Below are positions 45,362 to 57,200 of a DNA stretch of 64,000 nt, piece after piece. A program made the position numbers and the translations under genes. The notes under the pieces were generated by a model. It was not told the DNA's origin and did no database searches. It saw nothing but the letters and a program-made list of their open reading frames with translations. The stretch lies in assembly GCA_023213395.1 (NCBI GenBank), contig CM041465.1, forward strand, positions 169,515,741-169,579,740. The letters run 5' to 3'. The stretch is from Cycas panzhihuaensis (Eukaryota; Cycadophyta). Each line of letters starts with the position of its first letter. Position 1 is the first letter of the stretch.

Positions 45362-45991
45362 CTTTCACCTTATACTAAGGGCATTCCTACTTTGGATTGA
45401 GTATAAAATATCACTCCATAAAGACTATAAACTATGGGTTTTGAAGGTAAAAGTATAAGTAATATGAAGGCTACATTGATAGGTTTAAACATGAAATAAA
45501 GTGTTATAAAAGATAGACCTATGTAGGAATCATGGGCCAAGGAGGATCTTGGCAGGGGGTAAGTACTAAAGAACTTCTTACACCTAGAAGGAGCCAATGG
45601 GGAATTATATACGCTTGAGAAACTAGTTATTTATTAGGTGAAACCAGTCTTTCACTTCATAAAAAACATATTTTTTAAAGATATATTATATAAATATAGG
45701 TTTTAGTCTATGTTTGTATAATCTATCATGAGTATGATGTGAATTATGTAAGTTTTTCTTTTTAGGGGACATATATTATTCCATCTTCCATTTTTATAAA
45801 CCTATTACTACTTGTTTCCCAAATGGTTTTATGTTTATAGGAGTGGAATAGTAAATCTTTTCTATCTACTCCATTTTATCCTTTAATCTATTTTCTTTTT
45901 TTTATTATCTCTTATATTTTTTTTCTTCTTCAAGACCCGTTGTACTTAGAAATAAGTATAAACTATCATTTATATATTAATAAAAAAACCC

Positions 45992-46057
<66 letters not shown>

Positions 46058-46990
46058 GACAAAAGACATTAAAAAAAAATCATATGCTTTCATGGATATT
46101 CACACTAATGAATGTATATCATACATAATATATAAAAGAGGGATAAAAGGAGGGGAATGAGTTTAGAGACAATTATCCAATCATATATATTACATAAATC
46201 ATAACTCAATTAATCAATATATAGATATATATGGAATATGGTTAATATACAATATATTTGTCACCATGTGACTCATGATATAACATCTAAAGCGTGTAAA
46301 ATACCTCATATCTCTTTCTCATCCCCTCTCCATATATAAAATATACTTATATTTATGAGCTCTAATGAGATCTACCCTATCTTCTTGGGTCCACACTCTC
46401 CACTCTACTTGGAGTCTGCCTATGGATTGACTCCCTCCTTAATGGAAGCTATCTCCCCTACTACACTATGGTACTCTTTGAAGGAGTAACTTAACCCTTA
46501 TCTTATACTAATGTCATCCTCTATAGATGATATCACTCATCCTCTTCTACCCTAAGATCTAACTTCTAGAGACTAAACTCCATCTACATATTCTAAATCA
46601 TGTCTTGACCCTATAATATAGGACTAAAGTACTCAATCTGATTTTCCAATACTATGCAGTAGATGATGTTCCATGTTGAAGGTTCCTTCAACATAGATAT
46701 ATAGGGAAAGATCAGATCCAACATCCTGAACATCTCTAAGAGAGTCAGGCTCTTCTCACCTATTGATCAAAACATATCAATTATAATCGATCTTCTATAA
46801 AAAGGGTAGATAATCAAAGGGAAAAAATTACATATTCAAAATATATACTAATTAACATACCTACTGGCTGTCCTCTTCCTGTTAGCTCTTCTTCTCTTGA
46901 CAAATTTACTACCATCTCCTCCATTGGTTATAAGGTCATCTCTCCTTAAGGCTCTTAAGGAGCCTTTCCCTCTTATCTAAACCCCTTTTG
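45362..46990. other. 3' untranslated region of element D, left part
   Basis: Between RNase H and the tandem repeats. It contains a poly-A stretch with a (TA)n run at about 45993-46055 and no gene. The minus-strand frame of 75 codons at 45370-45597 has no family resemblance. Confidence 0.45.
46025..46055. repeat. TA microsatellite after an A-rich run
   Basis: About 15 TA units, preceded by roughly 30 bp of nearly pure A. Confidence 0.9.
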
Positions 46991-46993
46991 CCT

Positions 46994-47170
46994 ATTAATC
47001 AGCTAAAACTATGATGGAAGGATCTAAAACTTCACATGTTAATAAGCTGAGTCTATGTCAGAAGTATCTAAAAATTCACCTACTAATGAGTTGAAACTAT
47101 AGTAGTCTTAGGCTCTGAAAAGTCACCTTTTAATAAACCCAAAAACTATGGCAGTCTATCCTCTATGCTT
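46994..47170 (+). repeat. Degenerate tandem repeat, unit about 45 bp
   Basis: Three to four copies of a unit that reads TTAATNAGCT, AAACTATG, then GGATCTAAAA and TTCACCT can be laid out at 46994, 47039, 47082 and 47130. It lies just inside the 3' end of element D. Tandem arrays in the 3' untranslated region are known for Tat-lineage elements. Confidence 0.6.
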
Positions 47171-47224
47171 TGGTGAAAGGACTTTCCTTTGAGACTTCAT
47201 TAATAAGATATAAATTGTGATCAT

Positions 47225-47400
47225 TTAGGTTACTAAGCCCCATATAGTTTATGAGCATTCTTAGTATTATTCTCAGTTGAGTAAGTGTAAGCCCCATCTA
47301 GTTTATGGGTGTCATCATCAATTCTTTCAAGTGAAAAAGGGTTATAAACCCCATCTTAACTATGAGAAATCTTATGGCATTGTACTTTTTAAATCTTATT
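47225..47400 (+). repeat. Degenerate tandem repeat, unit about 55 bp
   Basis: TAAGCCCCATATAG (47234), TAAGCCCCATCTAG (47288) and TAAACCCCATCTTA (47344) mark three units with period 54-56 bp. It is independent of the neighbouring 45-bp repeat. Confidence 0.6.
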
Positions 47401-47610
47401 TATTTGATAGGTATTTTGGAAATACTTTTAGCTTATCATTTTAATGAAGTTAAGGTTCATTTTAGTTTGATTTTGGTACCTCTTTTTTAGATTAGATTTC
47501 TTGTATCCATATACTTCATTCAAATCCTTTACCTTTTCAGAAAACCTTCATTATAAATCATTGTCACCTTTTACCATCCTGCTTTTATCTTAAAGTAGGA
47601 ACTTTAGGTG

Positions 47611-47623
47611 CCAAGGGGGTAAA
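47611..47623 (+). other. Polypurine tract of element D
   Basis: CCAAGGGGGTAAA directly precedes the LTR start TGTTTCACC. Confidence 0.7.
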
Positions 47624-48083
47624 TGTTTCACCAAAATATGGCCCTTAATTAATCTTTATATATTTTACTAATAAGTATTTTATTTAATCTACATTTAATC
47701 AATTAGTTTAAAGGTTGTTTTGTGTTGTATTAGATCACATTTAGTTGTAGTAAAATGTGATATCAATCTTGTGAATGATTTCTATTAAATGATGATGATT
47801 ATACTATTATGTTTTTACTTTTCGATGATTGAAACTATAGTGATATAATCTCACCTTTAAGACCATTCTAACTTACTTTTTCCTATTAAAATGTTTCTCT
47901 ACTTTAGTCTTTTTCTCTTGATTTTACATTGAAGATTATCACTTTTTTATTATTATTAGGCTTATGCTTAAGTGTTCACCCTTTTAGGTTGCTCTTTTTC
48001 ATTAATTTGGTCATTTTGATTCAAGATTTCTTGATAAAATTTAATTTCAATAATTGAATGATAAAATTTTTACTTTGTGTTTC
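47624..48083 (+). repeat. 3' LTR of element D (truncated or divergent)
   Basis: It matches 40111-40520, with an extra 35-40 bp near 47705-47745 that contains ATCACATTT/AAAATGTGAT. Homology ends near 48075. Confidence 0.6.
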
Positions 48084-48114
48084 ATCACACTTTTAGTTAT
48101 ACTAAAAGTGTGAT
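48084..48114. repeat. Perfect 14-bp inverted repeat with 3-base loop
   Basis: ATCACACTTTTAGT, loop TAT, ACTAAAAGTGTGAT. A degenerate relative of the same palindrome occurs inside the LTR at about 47718-47748, absent from the other LTR. The pair may be tiny MITE-like insertions. Confidence 0.75.
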
Positions 48115-48290
48115 TGATTACATTTTATTAAGGAAATCACATTTTTGGTTAGTAATAAAATCCAATTGGTAATATTTTTTATTGTCATACATGCAACGTT
48201 TTATAAAATATGCTAGTTTTACATGTCATTAATTAGATTCGATGCAAACCTATCCTATTTGCACCCAAAACCCTTTGAAACCCTTTAGGG
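48115..48290. other. Short unassigned spacer
   Basis: AT-rich. It ends with CCCTTTAGGG next to the LTR of element A. No gene. Confidence 0.4.
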
Positions 48291-48680
48291 TGTTAAGAGT
48301 ATTAATATCTAAGATTCATGTGTGTTGATCATAAACATCAAATGAAATAGTTATAATAAACAATGAAATATATAGAAATAGACAAAGCAAAGTAAATGAT
48401 AAAGTTATAGATGAATTAGTCACCACATATGGCTCTCTCACGAGCAAAACATTTAGATTAATCACATAATATATTAAAATACAAATGTGTGAGGCTAAAT
48501 ATATAGGCTATCCATCAATATTACAAAGTATTTGATAGGCTAACTAAACAACAAAGGAGATATACCTAACCTCAATATCAAATATCATTAAATTACATCA
48601 AGGGTCGCTTAACTTTATAATATAAATATTAGATTACAATAATACAAAGAAGTGATGGGTGTTATTAGCTAGTTTTAACA
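48291..48680 (-). repeat. 3' LTR of element A
   Basis: Minus-strand TGTTAAAAC at the start and CTCTTAACA at the end, with TG..CA boundaries. The left flank pentamer TAGGG (48286-48290) is the expected target duplication half. Only one copy is in the window. Confidence 0.75.
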
Positions 48681-48692
48681 CCCTCCTTTAAT
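48681..48692 (-). other. Polypurine tract of element A
   Basis: Minus-strand ATTAAAGGAGGG abuts the LTR start TGTTAAAAC. Confidence 0.8.
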
Positions 48693-50200
48693 AGAAACTT
48701 CATTTCTTCAAATGTTGATGTCATGTATAAACCATTCAAACTTTAGTTTACTAAGTACTTTGGTGAAGATGTCAATGACCTAGTCTTTAATAGGATAGTA
48801 GATGAGATTAACTTCTACATTCTAGACATGCTCATGGATGAAGTGGTGATGGACCTCAATGTGCTTAGTTCTAGTATGGAATATAGGATTCTTCATCATC
48901 TTCAATACACTTTGATTATCATAGTAAAAGATGATGGGTGCATGTTGTTGAAGTTCAAGCTCGATGAGAATCCTTCCAAGTTAAAAAAACTCAGTTATAG
49001 CATGGATAACTACTTTATATTCTACTTTGGTAGAGGAAAGGACAATACTAGGTTACTTCTTATAGCTCCACAAGATTATAACTGAGTTCACATCAAAATA
49101 ATAGCCTGATGTTGAATGGTGAGTGTCATAGCAAGTGGCCCAATTAGCATGTGTATGCCCCTTTAGAATAAGTGAGTTAGTTTCATTGTACTCAAGACCA
49201 AACTAATGAGTGCCATGGATATATTTGAGGATCTTAGTGGTTACTTTCTAATGAGATGGTTTTTTTTCATGTTATATACCTAGAGCAGATCTCTATTATA
49301 TATGAGATGTCTAGATGAGTGTGAGTGAGATAAATAAGGCTCCTAACTAATTATCAGTATAAAGTGGGATCAGAAGGCTTTCCTTGTTTATCTAGGTTTG
49401 ACTTAGTTCTTATCTCTATAGGAATTGTTGTTGGCTTATATTCTATCATCTTGAATCTTTCCAAGAGATTATTGGTATACCTAATTTGAGTCAGGAAGAT
49501 GTATCCTAGTTTTTTCCAAACTTTAATTCTAAAGAAGTAGTGGAGCAACCCAAGGACAATCATCTAAAAGTTGCTCTTTAACTCTAATTAAAGCCAAAAA
49601 ATTCCATTTATATCATTTCCAATAATTGTAAGATCATCCACATAGAGAATAATGATTTTGATCAAATTATCTCTAACCTGAACATAGAGATTTGGGTTAA
49701 AGGATAATCAATTGAATCCATGCTATGTGAGAAAGGCATCTGTCTTCGTATACTAAGCATGTAGTACCTACTTGAGTCTATAAAGGGATTTCTTAAGTCT
49801 ACAAACTAAGTATTCTTATCATGGAACAATATAGCTAGGGGGTTATTTTAAGAAAATCTCTTCTTTGAGCTCTCCATTAAGAAAAGCACTCTTCACATCC
49901 ATTTCATAAATAGGCCATCCAAATTAAGTTGTTAGGGATATAACCAAATAGAATGTGGTCATGATAGCCACTAGTGTAAAGGTCTCATCATAGTCAATTC
50001 CTTCCTACTATTTAAAACTTATTACTATAAGGTGATCTTTATGATGCTCTATGGTGCCATCTACATGGAACTTTATTTTGTACAACTATCTACAATCAAT
50101 TGTTTTCTTTTCAAGTGGCAATTTAGTCAACTCCCAAGTATCACTTCTTAAGATGGAATTTATTTCTTCATCCATAGTTGTTTTCCACATTTAGTATTTG
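48693..50200 (-). pseudogene. Copia RT and RNase H (element A)
   Basis: The RNase H C-terminus is recognisable as NPIFHTRTKHIEVHHHFIHE (48830-48910). RT is spread over several frames. The catalytic YVDD is intact at 49633-49644 (LYVDDLTIIG). The YGLK-type and LNGEL-type motifs around 49760-49900 are eroded by stops. An open 69-codon piece (49354-49563) carries RYTNNLLERFKM and DPTLY, the stretch following the RT palm. Confidence 0.82.
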
Positions 50201-51575
50201 ACTGCCTCCTCAAACATGGAAGGCTCAGGTGTTTCAAGGACACATGCCCTAAGGGAAAAGTTTATAGAGTGTCTTATCTTGGAAGGCCTTTTTGTAGCTA
50301 TGGGAGGAGGAGGAGCATCCTTTAAGAGTTGTAATACCCACTTAGGAGGTGGTTGAAATCTAGTGGGTTCCACTTGAAGCTTATCAACTAAAATGGGAGG
50401 TAAGGTTATACTTGTTTAAGTGGATGATGAAGATGCTATTGGAACTGATGAAGGATTTGGAATATAGGAGGAGGCTAGTACTAGTGGCTCCAAAACTTAT
50501 CTAAGAGTTATTTTTGATGTACCAACTTCATTTGTTACTATAATCTGAGGTTGAGGAGGTGTCAAGTCCTATGGTTCTTTTGTAAATATTATATCCCATG
50601 TTATATAAGATTAGTTACCAACTATGTCAAATACTTTATAGGCTTTGTATCTAGGTATATAGTTAAGGAAGATGTACTTTAGGCTCTTATCATCAAGCTT
50701 CTTTTTGTTATTCTTTGGATATATTTATATATTCTGCATCTAAAGATCTTCAAGTGTGCTATAGATAGTTTCTAACCTGACTAATCTTGTTTAGGAGTAA
50801 TATTCCTAATCGCAACTATGGTATTTATATTAGTTAGGTAAGAAGTTATGGAAATGGTGTCAAATCAAAATTAAGTAGAAAGGTTAGTAGCACTAAGCAT
50901 GTCTTTTCCTTTATTGATCAATATCTAATTCAACCTTTTAGCTATACTATTTTGTTGAGATGTATGAAGAGCAGAGAATTAATATTGGATGCTAGGTTTC
51001 TTGCAAAAGTTATTAAAATAATTTGAAATATACTCACCACCATTATCAAATCTAAGGATCTTGATTATCATTCCACTTTCTTTTTCTATAGAAATTTTAA
51101 ACTCTTTGAATCTATATAGGGCTTGATACTTATTTCTCAAGAAATAGACCCACACTTTTCTTGAGAAGTCATCTATGAAGGTGATGAAATACTAGTTTCC
51201 ATTGAGAGATTGGATAGACATAGGGCCACAAATATTAAAGTGGACCAACTCTAATAGATTTGAATCTCTCCATGTATTTTTAGAAGGGAATGTTTCTCTT
51301 TGCTATTTTCCCTTTAGGCAAGCCTCATAAATGTTGTTATATCTCTTAATTTTAGGTAATCCATATATCATTTGTAGCCTAGACATGAGGTTCAAGCTTT
51401 ATATATTTAAATAACCTAGGCATTGATGCCATAGGTAGTCTTTAGAGCTATTTATGATGATAACATCCTTTGAATTAGAGTATTCTCCTAGTTCTTGTAT
51501 GTAAACAGACTCTTCATCAATTACATCCTTCCCCTTATCATATTGAGTTGTATTAGTCATTGAACAAGATTTATT
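50201..51575 (-). pseudogene. Copia integrase and linker (element A)
   Basis: The first catalytic Asp has become Asn (LVHFNICGP near 51225). The second is intact (RFDNGGEY near 51035). The Glu has become Lys (SQQNSIAKR near 50950). FITFIDDFSRKVWVYFL is readable at 51130-51190. The linker to RT (50200-50600) is acidic and poorly conserved, as usual. Confidence 0.8.
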
Positions 51576-51990
51576 TTATGGAGTAGTAGTAAGGGGGATA
51601 CCATCCAACCTGTATAAGCCATTATTTTCATGTCTTATGGCCATAAGTTTACCTATTGCATGGTCTATGATTCTATAAATACCTTGGATAAAGAGGACAT
51701 TGAAGTTTTTCTTGTCCATTTGACTAATAGAAAGTAGGTTTTTCTTCATACTAAGTACAAGGAATATATTATTGTTGTGGTGTCTAATATTAGAGTCCTT
51801 CAATGTTATTTGTATCTTATCAATTTTGGTTACATTATAAGTCAAGTTGTCCCCAAATGTTATAGTTTGAGTATTAATTGATTGGGACTCTTCCAACATC
51901 TTTTATGAACCTATTATGTGTCTTGTCACACCAGAGTCAAGGAGCCATGTAGTCTCGTTAAGTTATGAAGAAAGTACTATAAATAATAGG
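51576..51990 (-). pseudogene. Copia protease and gag-pre-integrase (element A)
   Basis: The protease active site reads WLLDSGVTRHI (about 51915-51945) with the catalytic Asp intact. Downstream, the open 107-codon stretch has ITFGDNLTYNV, KKNLLSISQMDKK and the NNGLYRLDG end of the pre-integrase segment. A stop separates the two. Confidence 0.82.
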
Positions 51991-53345
51991 TTATGGAAGG
52001 AGGAGTCCTAACTATCTCCTATGTTGCCTCCTTATTATTGATTATTTTATTGGTTATTTTGATTTCTGTTGGAGTACTGTTGCCTGTTCTAAGGTCTTTA
52101 TCCTTATGTGGGTCTAGGATTCCAATTCTACTGGTAGAATTGGCCTTGAGGTTTATATGATGGCTCCCCTTAAGGATAGTAAGGGACTCTTTATTATTGA
52201 ATAGGGCTACCTTGTTGATAATAGGGGCTTCCTTGTTGCAAAATAAGGCCTCCTTATTATGGAAAAGGGGATCCTTGAGGAGGGCATGACCCTCCTTATT
52301 GATAAGACACTCCCTATCTTTATTGAGTGTAATTAGGACCTTCTTGATAGTATGAGGGTGCTTTTTGTTGATAGATGGGAAATGGTTGTTGATAATATGG
52401 CCCATATGGTTAGCCCCCTTAGTTCTATAAGATTTACAAATTAGCATGTCGTTTCTTGCATTCAACATCTAGATGTCTAGTTTTACCATAGTAGAGACAG
52501 GTGATATTTGGTTTGCCCTACTAATTTTTTTGAGGTTATCCCTGTGGTTAATGTTGAGACTATTAAGGCTGTTAAGTTGGATAGGAGGAGGAGGAGGTAC
52601 TAACAAGTTACTATTACTACTGAGTTGGATGCTAATGTGACTCTTAGGATATGGAGAGAGAGTCCAAGTGTTGAGTTAGATCTTGTTTTTGACTAAGCTG
52701 TTAGGCTACTCTATTAATAGTCTTGCCCTTTTCTAAGTTTTAAGCTATAAAGGCAAGACCTAAGTTAGATGTGCATGTCACCATTAGTCAGTTGAGTATA
52801 TTCTCCTCTCATAGCAAGACCTCCTCAAAGGTTATAAAGTCTATATTAGAATAATTATTATATAGCTTAGACATAAAAGAGTTATATTCAATACATAAAA
52901 TATTAATGATGGTAGAGATCAAATCATGATTAGAAGGTGGCTTACCAAGGATAATCAACTAGTTTCTAATTACTTTTACTTCAGTCAAATGGTTAATAAC
53001 ATTTCTGGCAAAAGGCATTGTAAAATGATAGGCTTTAAGTGTTAAAGATCTAGATTCATATTTTCTCTTATAGAGGGTATAAAGTCTATTCCAAGCCTCA
53101 TGAGATGTTTGAGTGGTTTTAATATTTTGGTCTACTTAGTCTTTAATAGCCAAGTAGAAGAAGGATAATGCAATATTATCCTTAGCTTTGAAGCTTTCTA
53201 AGGCTATACGATTTTGGTGGGATTATTTTGGTAGAATCATTAGGGTCTTGTATAAGTATAGAAAGGGGTATGTCCCCATTAATATAGGCCCAAATTTTAT
53301 TCATAATAAACAAGTTTTTAACTTGTTTCTTTCATGGTATAAAGT
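51991..53345 (-). pseudogene. Copia gag (element A)
   Basis: The N-terminal part reads KTCLL, GDIPLSILIQDPND and YSLRKLQS near 53200-53340. The capsid part continues with several stops. The zinc knuckle near 52450-52500 reads CLYYGKTRHLDVEC, where the second Cys has become Tyr. The open 149-codon stretch at 52019-52468 is Asn/Lys/His-rich and lies after the knuckle. It seems to be an expanded low-complexity tail (repeats of NNKEA/NKEAP). Confidence 0.75.
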
Positions 53346-53388
53346 TATTAATTATTGGAATTGAGGTGCAGAGCGGGAGTATTACAGG

Positions 53389-53662
53389 TGAGTAAACATT
53401 GTTCCAAAGTAAAAATTAATTTCTAAAATAAAAGTTGGAGGTATTAAAAAATACCAGGGAGGTATTCCCGCCCTATATATAGATTAATTTGGGTAGGTAA
53501 CAAAAGCATCTACTTGATAATATTTAAAATTTAAAAATAATATTAAAATATTAAATAATTTAATTGAATACTTATCTTTGGTAGCTACGTTAGCTCCTTT
53601 GATGGCTATTGGTAGCTACTTGATGATGCTAGGTGGCTTAAGGTGACCTAGGGAGACCTAAG
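53389..53662 (-). repeat. 3' LTR of element C, left part
   Basis: It begins at the plus-strand TGAGTAAACATTG and runs to the insertion point of element B. It continues at 61219-61269. A good TATA box, CTATATATAG, lies at 53473-53482 (minus), as expected for an LTR promoter. The left boundary is inferred from TG/CA and from the end of gag-A similarity, since the partner LTR is outside the window. Confidence 0.65.
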
Positions 53663-53960
53663 TGAAAAGAGTGGATCTATCCTTCATCTCCATGCACTAA
53701 ACACAAAGGCAAACATAGGAGTAAGAGAGACTTGAGAGAAAGAAAGTAGCTCTCACAAAATGAGGAGGTAAGAATAAATCTCCTCTATTGAGATTTTACT
53801 TTTATATTGAGAGAGGAAGCATTAGAGTTAGGTGAAATGAAATTACATATAATGTACATGAAAGTGCATTTCACTTAAGTGATCTAATTTAAAGTTCACT
53901 TAAGACCCATTTTAGAAATAATCAACTAATGTAATGGCCTTGTGACATTAACCCTTTTCA
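53663..53960 (-). repeat. 3' LTR of element B
   Basis: The 298-bp LTR begins TGAAAAGGG and ends CTCTTTTCA on the minus strand, with the same length as its partner and few differences. Confidence 0.93.
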
Positions 53961-53971
53961 ATCCCCCCCTT
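53961..53971 (-). other. Polypurine tract of element B
   Basis: Minus-strand AAGGGGGGGAT abuts the LTR. Confidence 0.85.
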
Positions 53972-54393
53972 AATGGTAGAAGGTCATTTCATCCTATTTT
54001 ATTCTATCCTATGAGGTCTTCATTTAAACCTCGTATAAAGCAAACTACTATGTCACTTTTGTAGGAAACCCTCATGGGAAAGAAAACCCATAAATTTTCT
54101 AATCTACTAACCTAGCTAAGGTGGCTCTTTAAATAAATCTAGATAACCAATCAGTACAATGAATTTTGTAGCTGAAATCTACTGAGTCTCCATATACCAT
54201 TTGGTCATCCCCCATGCCCTTTCAGGTTTTCACAGGTTCTAATTTTCCAAAATGATACAACCCTTATCCTTTCACGCCCATAAGGGATTTTTATGAATGG
54301 GATAGAGCAGAGACTTACTCTTGTCCTTCTACACCCACAAGGGGTTTTCACGAATGAGATAAAGTATGATGGTCCTATTGTCATCTCCTTCAA

Positions 54394-55950
54394 TTAGTTG
54401 GAGATGGAGGCCTTAAGGCCGAGTTGCTTTTGGAACTGTTCATACTTCACCCTCTTCAGTGGTTTGGTAAAGATATTAGCCACTTGATCTGTCGTGGGAC
54501 AGTACTCCAGCTGAATTGTGCCATCATGAACTAGTTCTCTAATCCTGTGGACTTTCGTACTTATATGTTTAGTACGATCATAAAATACAAGATTTTTAGC
54601 CATCTAGATTGTAAATTAATTATCTACATGTAAGCTATTAGACTTGTTTGGGTGGTATTTAATGTATTCAATAATTTTCTAAGCCATATCACCTCCTTGC
54701 TTGTCTCAGAAGCAGTAATATACTCAACTTCAGCGATTGAGTCTACAATTATCTTCTGCCATTTAGATCTCCATGATATTGGTGTTATTCCAAGAAATGT
54801 TATATACCTAGACGTAGATCTTCCTATGTCTTTATCTTCAGCAAAGTTTGAATCTATATATATATAAAGTTTAAATTCTACATTGGGTTCATACAACAAA
54901 CCATATTTGCTGGTTATCTTTAGGTACCTCAACACTCGTATTACAACTTGCCAATGATTCTACTTAGGATTTGTAATGAATCTTGCAAGAATACCAATAG
55001 AATGTGTAATATCTGACCTTGTGTTGGTAGTATAGATGAGACTACCTATAAGTTGCCTGTAGAGTGTTGCGTCTACCTCCCTAATGTCACCATCAACTGA
55101 GAGTTTAATATTAGGCTCCATAGGTGTATCCACTAGTCGAGCACCTTTCAACTGAAACTTTGTTAGAAGATCGTTGATATATTTTTCTTAGGAGAGAAAG
55201 ATTTTGCCATTCTTTTAAGTTACTTCAATTCCTAAGTAATATTTCATCAGCCCGAGGTCAAAGAATTCAAAAGTTTTAGTAAGGTCTTTCTTCAGCTAGC
55301 TATTTACATGTTTACTATTCCCCGTTATTAGCATATCATCCACAAAGATTAAGAGGTAAGTAACTTTATCATTTTGGCGCTTAATAAATAATATTGCATC
55401 AATATCTTAATAGTCACAAACCTCATATCAAAGACTTTCTAAGCTTACAAACCTTATGCTCCTGACCAACAATCTCGTATCCTTCTGGCTGAGCCATGTA
55501 AATTTCTTTTTTAAGGTCCCCATTGAGAAATGTGATCTTAACATCGAGTTGGTGGATTTTCCAACCCTGTTGAGCAGCCAAGGCTATCAGAGTTCTGATT
55601 ATAGGCCACTCAGTTATAGGAGCAAATATTTTAGTGTAGTCGATGCCTTCCCTTTACGTGAATCCTTTTGCTACCAACCTTGACTTATGTTTTTCTAGGA
55701 TGCCATCTGATCTATACTTATTTTTGAACACCTATTTATTTTGAATAGCCTTTGTTCCAAGTGGTAGATCAACAAGCTCCCATGTATTATTTTTAATAAG
55801 GGATTGGTACTCTTCATTCATGGCATTTCTCCAAGCTGCATACTTTACAGCTTCTTGGTACATTAGGGGCTCCTCATTAAGAGTAAGATGTAGTTCTATT
55901 AGTTCAAGCTCAAAGGAAAGTGATTCATGCATCCTTGATCTATGGGCACT
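54394..55950 (-). pseudogene. Copia RT and RNase H (element B)
   Basis: RT starts near 55930 (AAWRNAMNEEYQSL, NNTWELVDLP) and runs through HKSRLVAKGFT and KITFLNGDLKKEIY. The catalytic FVDD is at 55335-55346, followed by LVDTPMEPN and LIGSLIYTTNTRSDI. RNase H follows with LYIYIDSNFAEDKD, AEVEYITASETSKE and DRTKHI. It ends near 54403 with FTKPLKRVKYEQF. At least five stops and one frameshift (55440) interrupt it. It would copy the RNA if intact. Confidence 0.9.
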
Positions 55951-57200
55951 TTTAGTGCCAGTTTTTCCTACCTCATCTCATTACATATCCTTATGTAGTT
56001 GGTAGGCTTCATGAAAACCTTGAGTTGGGAATGAGGTTTTTATTTCCACAGCCTCTTGGTCTTCGTTTTGATCTTGAAAAGGATCATGGAAAATATTTGG
56101 CATGGAGGAAGTTGACGATGCTGGAGAAGATGGGCCAGTTATAGATGTTGGAGAAGATGATCCTTCTGCTATGGCTTTACCTTTATCAACTTGGTTGTTC
56201 ACAAATGATGGTGTTAGATGTGTACACATTGGCTGGGAGTCACAGCTTATATCCTCTGAGGCTCTATTGTCAGATTCTAAGATTTTCAACAACTGTTAAG
56301 CATCTCCCTCCATAAATTTTAGAATCTGGACATTAAATTTAGTAGTATCATTAAATCAATATGAAGGCATCTTGGAGTCAAGTCTGAGTAATTGATCTTT
56401 AGTCTCTGTAAAGATAACATCTATAGTGATGATCATTTTGCACTATGAATGTATGAAAACCTTGTATCCCTTTTTGTCCATAGGGTATCTGACAAAGATA
56501 CCTTTGATGGATCTATCTTGGAGCTTATTTCTATGATCCTCTAGAATATGAGCATAACAAGTAGAGCCACAAATTCTGAAGTGGGAGATAGAGGGGGTTT
56601 GTCCATACCACATTTTATGTGGAGAGGGGCTGAGCTTAGAGGGACTAATAGTATTGATGCAATACACAGTAGTCCAGATAGCCTTAGCCCAAAGATAGAT
56701 AGGGGCATTCTTATATACCAGCATAGCATGAGACATATTCATGATGGTCCTGTTCATGCACTTGGCAACTCTATTTTGCTGGGGTGTACCTACAACAGTG
56801 GTTTGATGTTTGATTCCATGTTGAAATAGGTACGATTCAAACTCATTGGATGTGTACTCGCCACCATTGTTAGTTCTGAGTATTTTGATCTTGAATCCAG
56901 ATTCATTTTCCACATGAGCCTTGAAAGCTTGAAACATAGAAAAAACTTCATCTTTCTTTGCAAGAAAAGTAACCTATACTTTCTTGGTAAAATCATTAAT
57001 GAAAGTAATATAGTACCATTTTTATTTGAGAGAAGGGATGGGCATAGGACAATATATATCTGAGTGTACAAGCTGCAAAGGTTAGCTAGATTTTAACTGA
57101 CTATGAGGAAAGGGTTGTCTTTGAGATTTCGCAATAATATATGCTTCTCATTTAAAGGGCTTAGATGAGAGCCTAGGTAAACCAGGAAGAGTGGCTTATA
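55951..57200 (-). pseudogene. Copia integrase and linker (element B)
   Basis: The open 164-codon piece at 56443-56937 covers the middle and end of the integrase core. The second catalytic Asp is now Asn (RTNNGGEY) and the Glu is now Lys (QQNRVAKCMNRT). The first Asp is intact upstream (LVHSDIYCP near 57050). The linker (55981-56292) is Ser/Pro-rich (SSPTSITGPSSPAS). Two of three catalytic residues are lost. Confidence 0.9.

Larger units (their letters stand above)
40111..48083 (+). mobile_element. Heavily decayed Ty3-gypsy element (element D)
   Basis: A direct repeat links 40111-40510 with 47624-48075 (shared blocks such as TTTCTCTTGATTTTACATT and ATGATGATTATACTATTAT). The right copy is preceded by a purine tract, CCAAGGGGGTAAA, so the element reads left to right. 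The interior contains a decayed RNase H of the same type as in element 3 and tandem repeats before the right LTR, both Tat-lineage traits. The 3' LTR breaks off near 48080. No target duplication can be given. Confidence 0.65.
48291..53388 (-). mobile_element. Ty1-copia element A, 3' part
   Basis: A 390-bp LTR (48291-48680), a purine tract and a complete order of RNase H, RT, integrase, protease and gag read right to left up to about 53345. The 5' LTR is absent on this side. The sequence is replaced at about 53389 by LTR sequence of element C. The simplest reading is that C inserted into the leader of A, so the 5' LTR of A lies beyond base 64000. All frames are broken. Confidence 0.85.

Noticed and set aside
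45362-45400. ACTAAGGGCATTCC as the polypurine tract and LTR start of element D
   Set aside because: The repeat pair 40111/47624 with the tract CCAAGGGGGTAAA gives a better-supported LTR start. No LTR partner begins at 45.38 kb.
45370-45597. 75-codon minus-strand frame after the decayed RNase H
   Set aside because: It lies in the 3' untranslated region of element D. The translation is hydrophobic low-complexity and has no counterpart in element 3.
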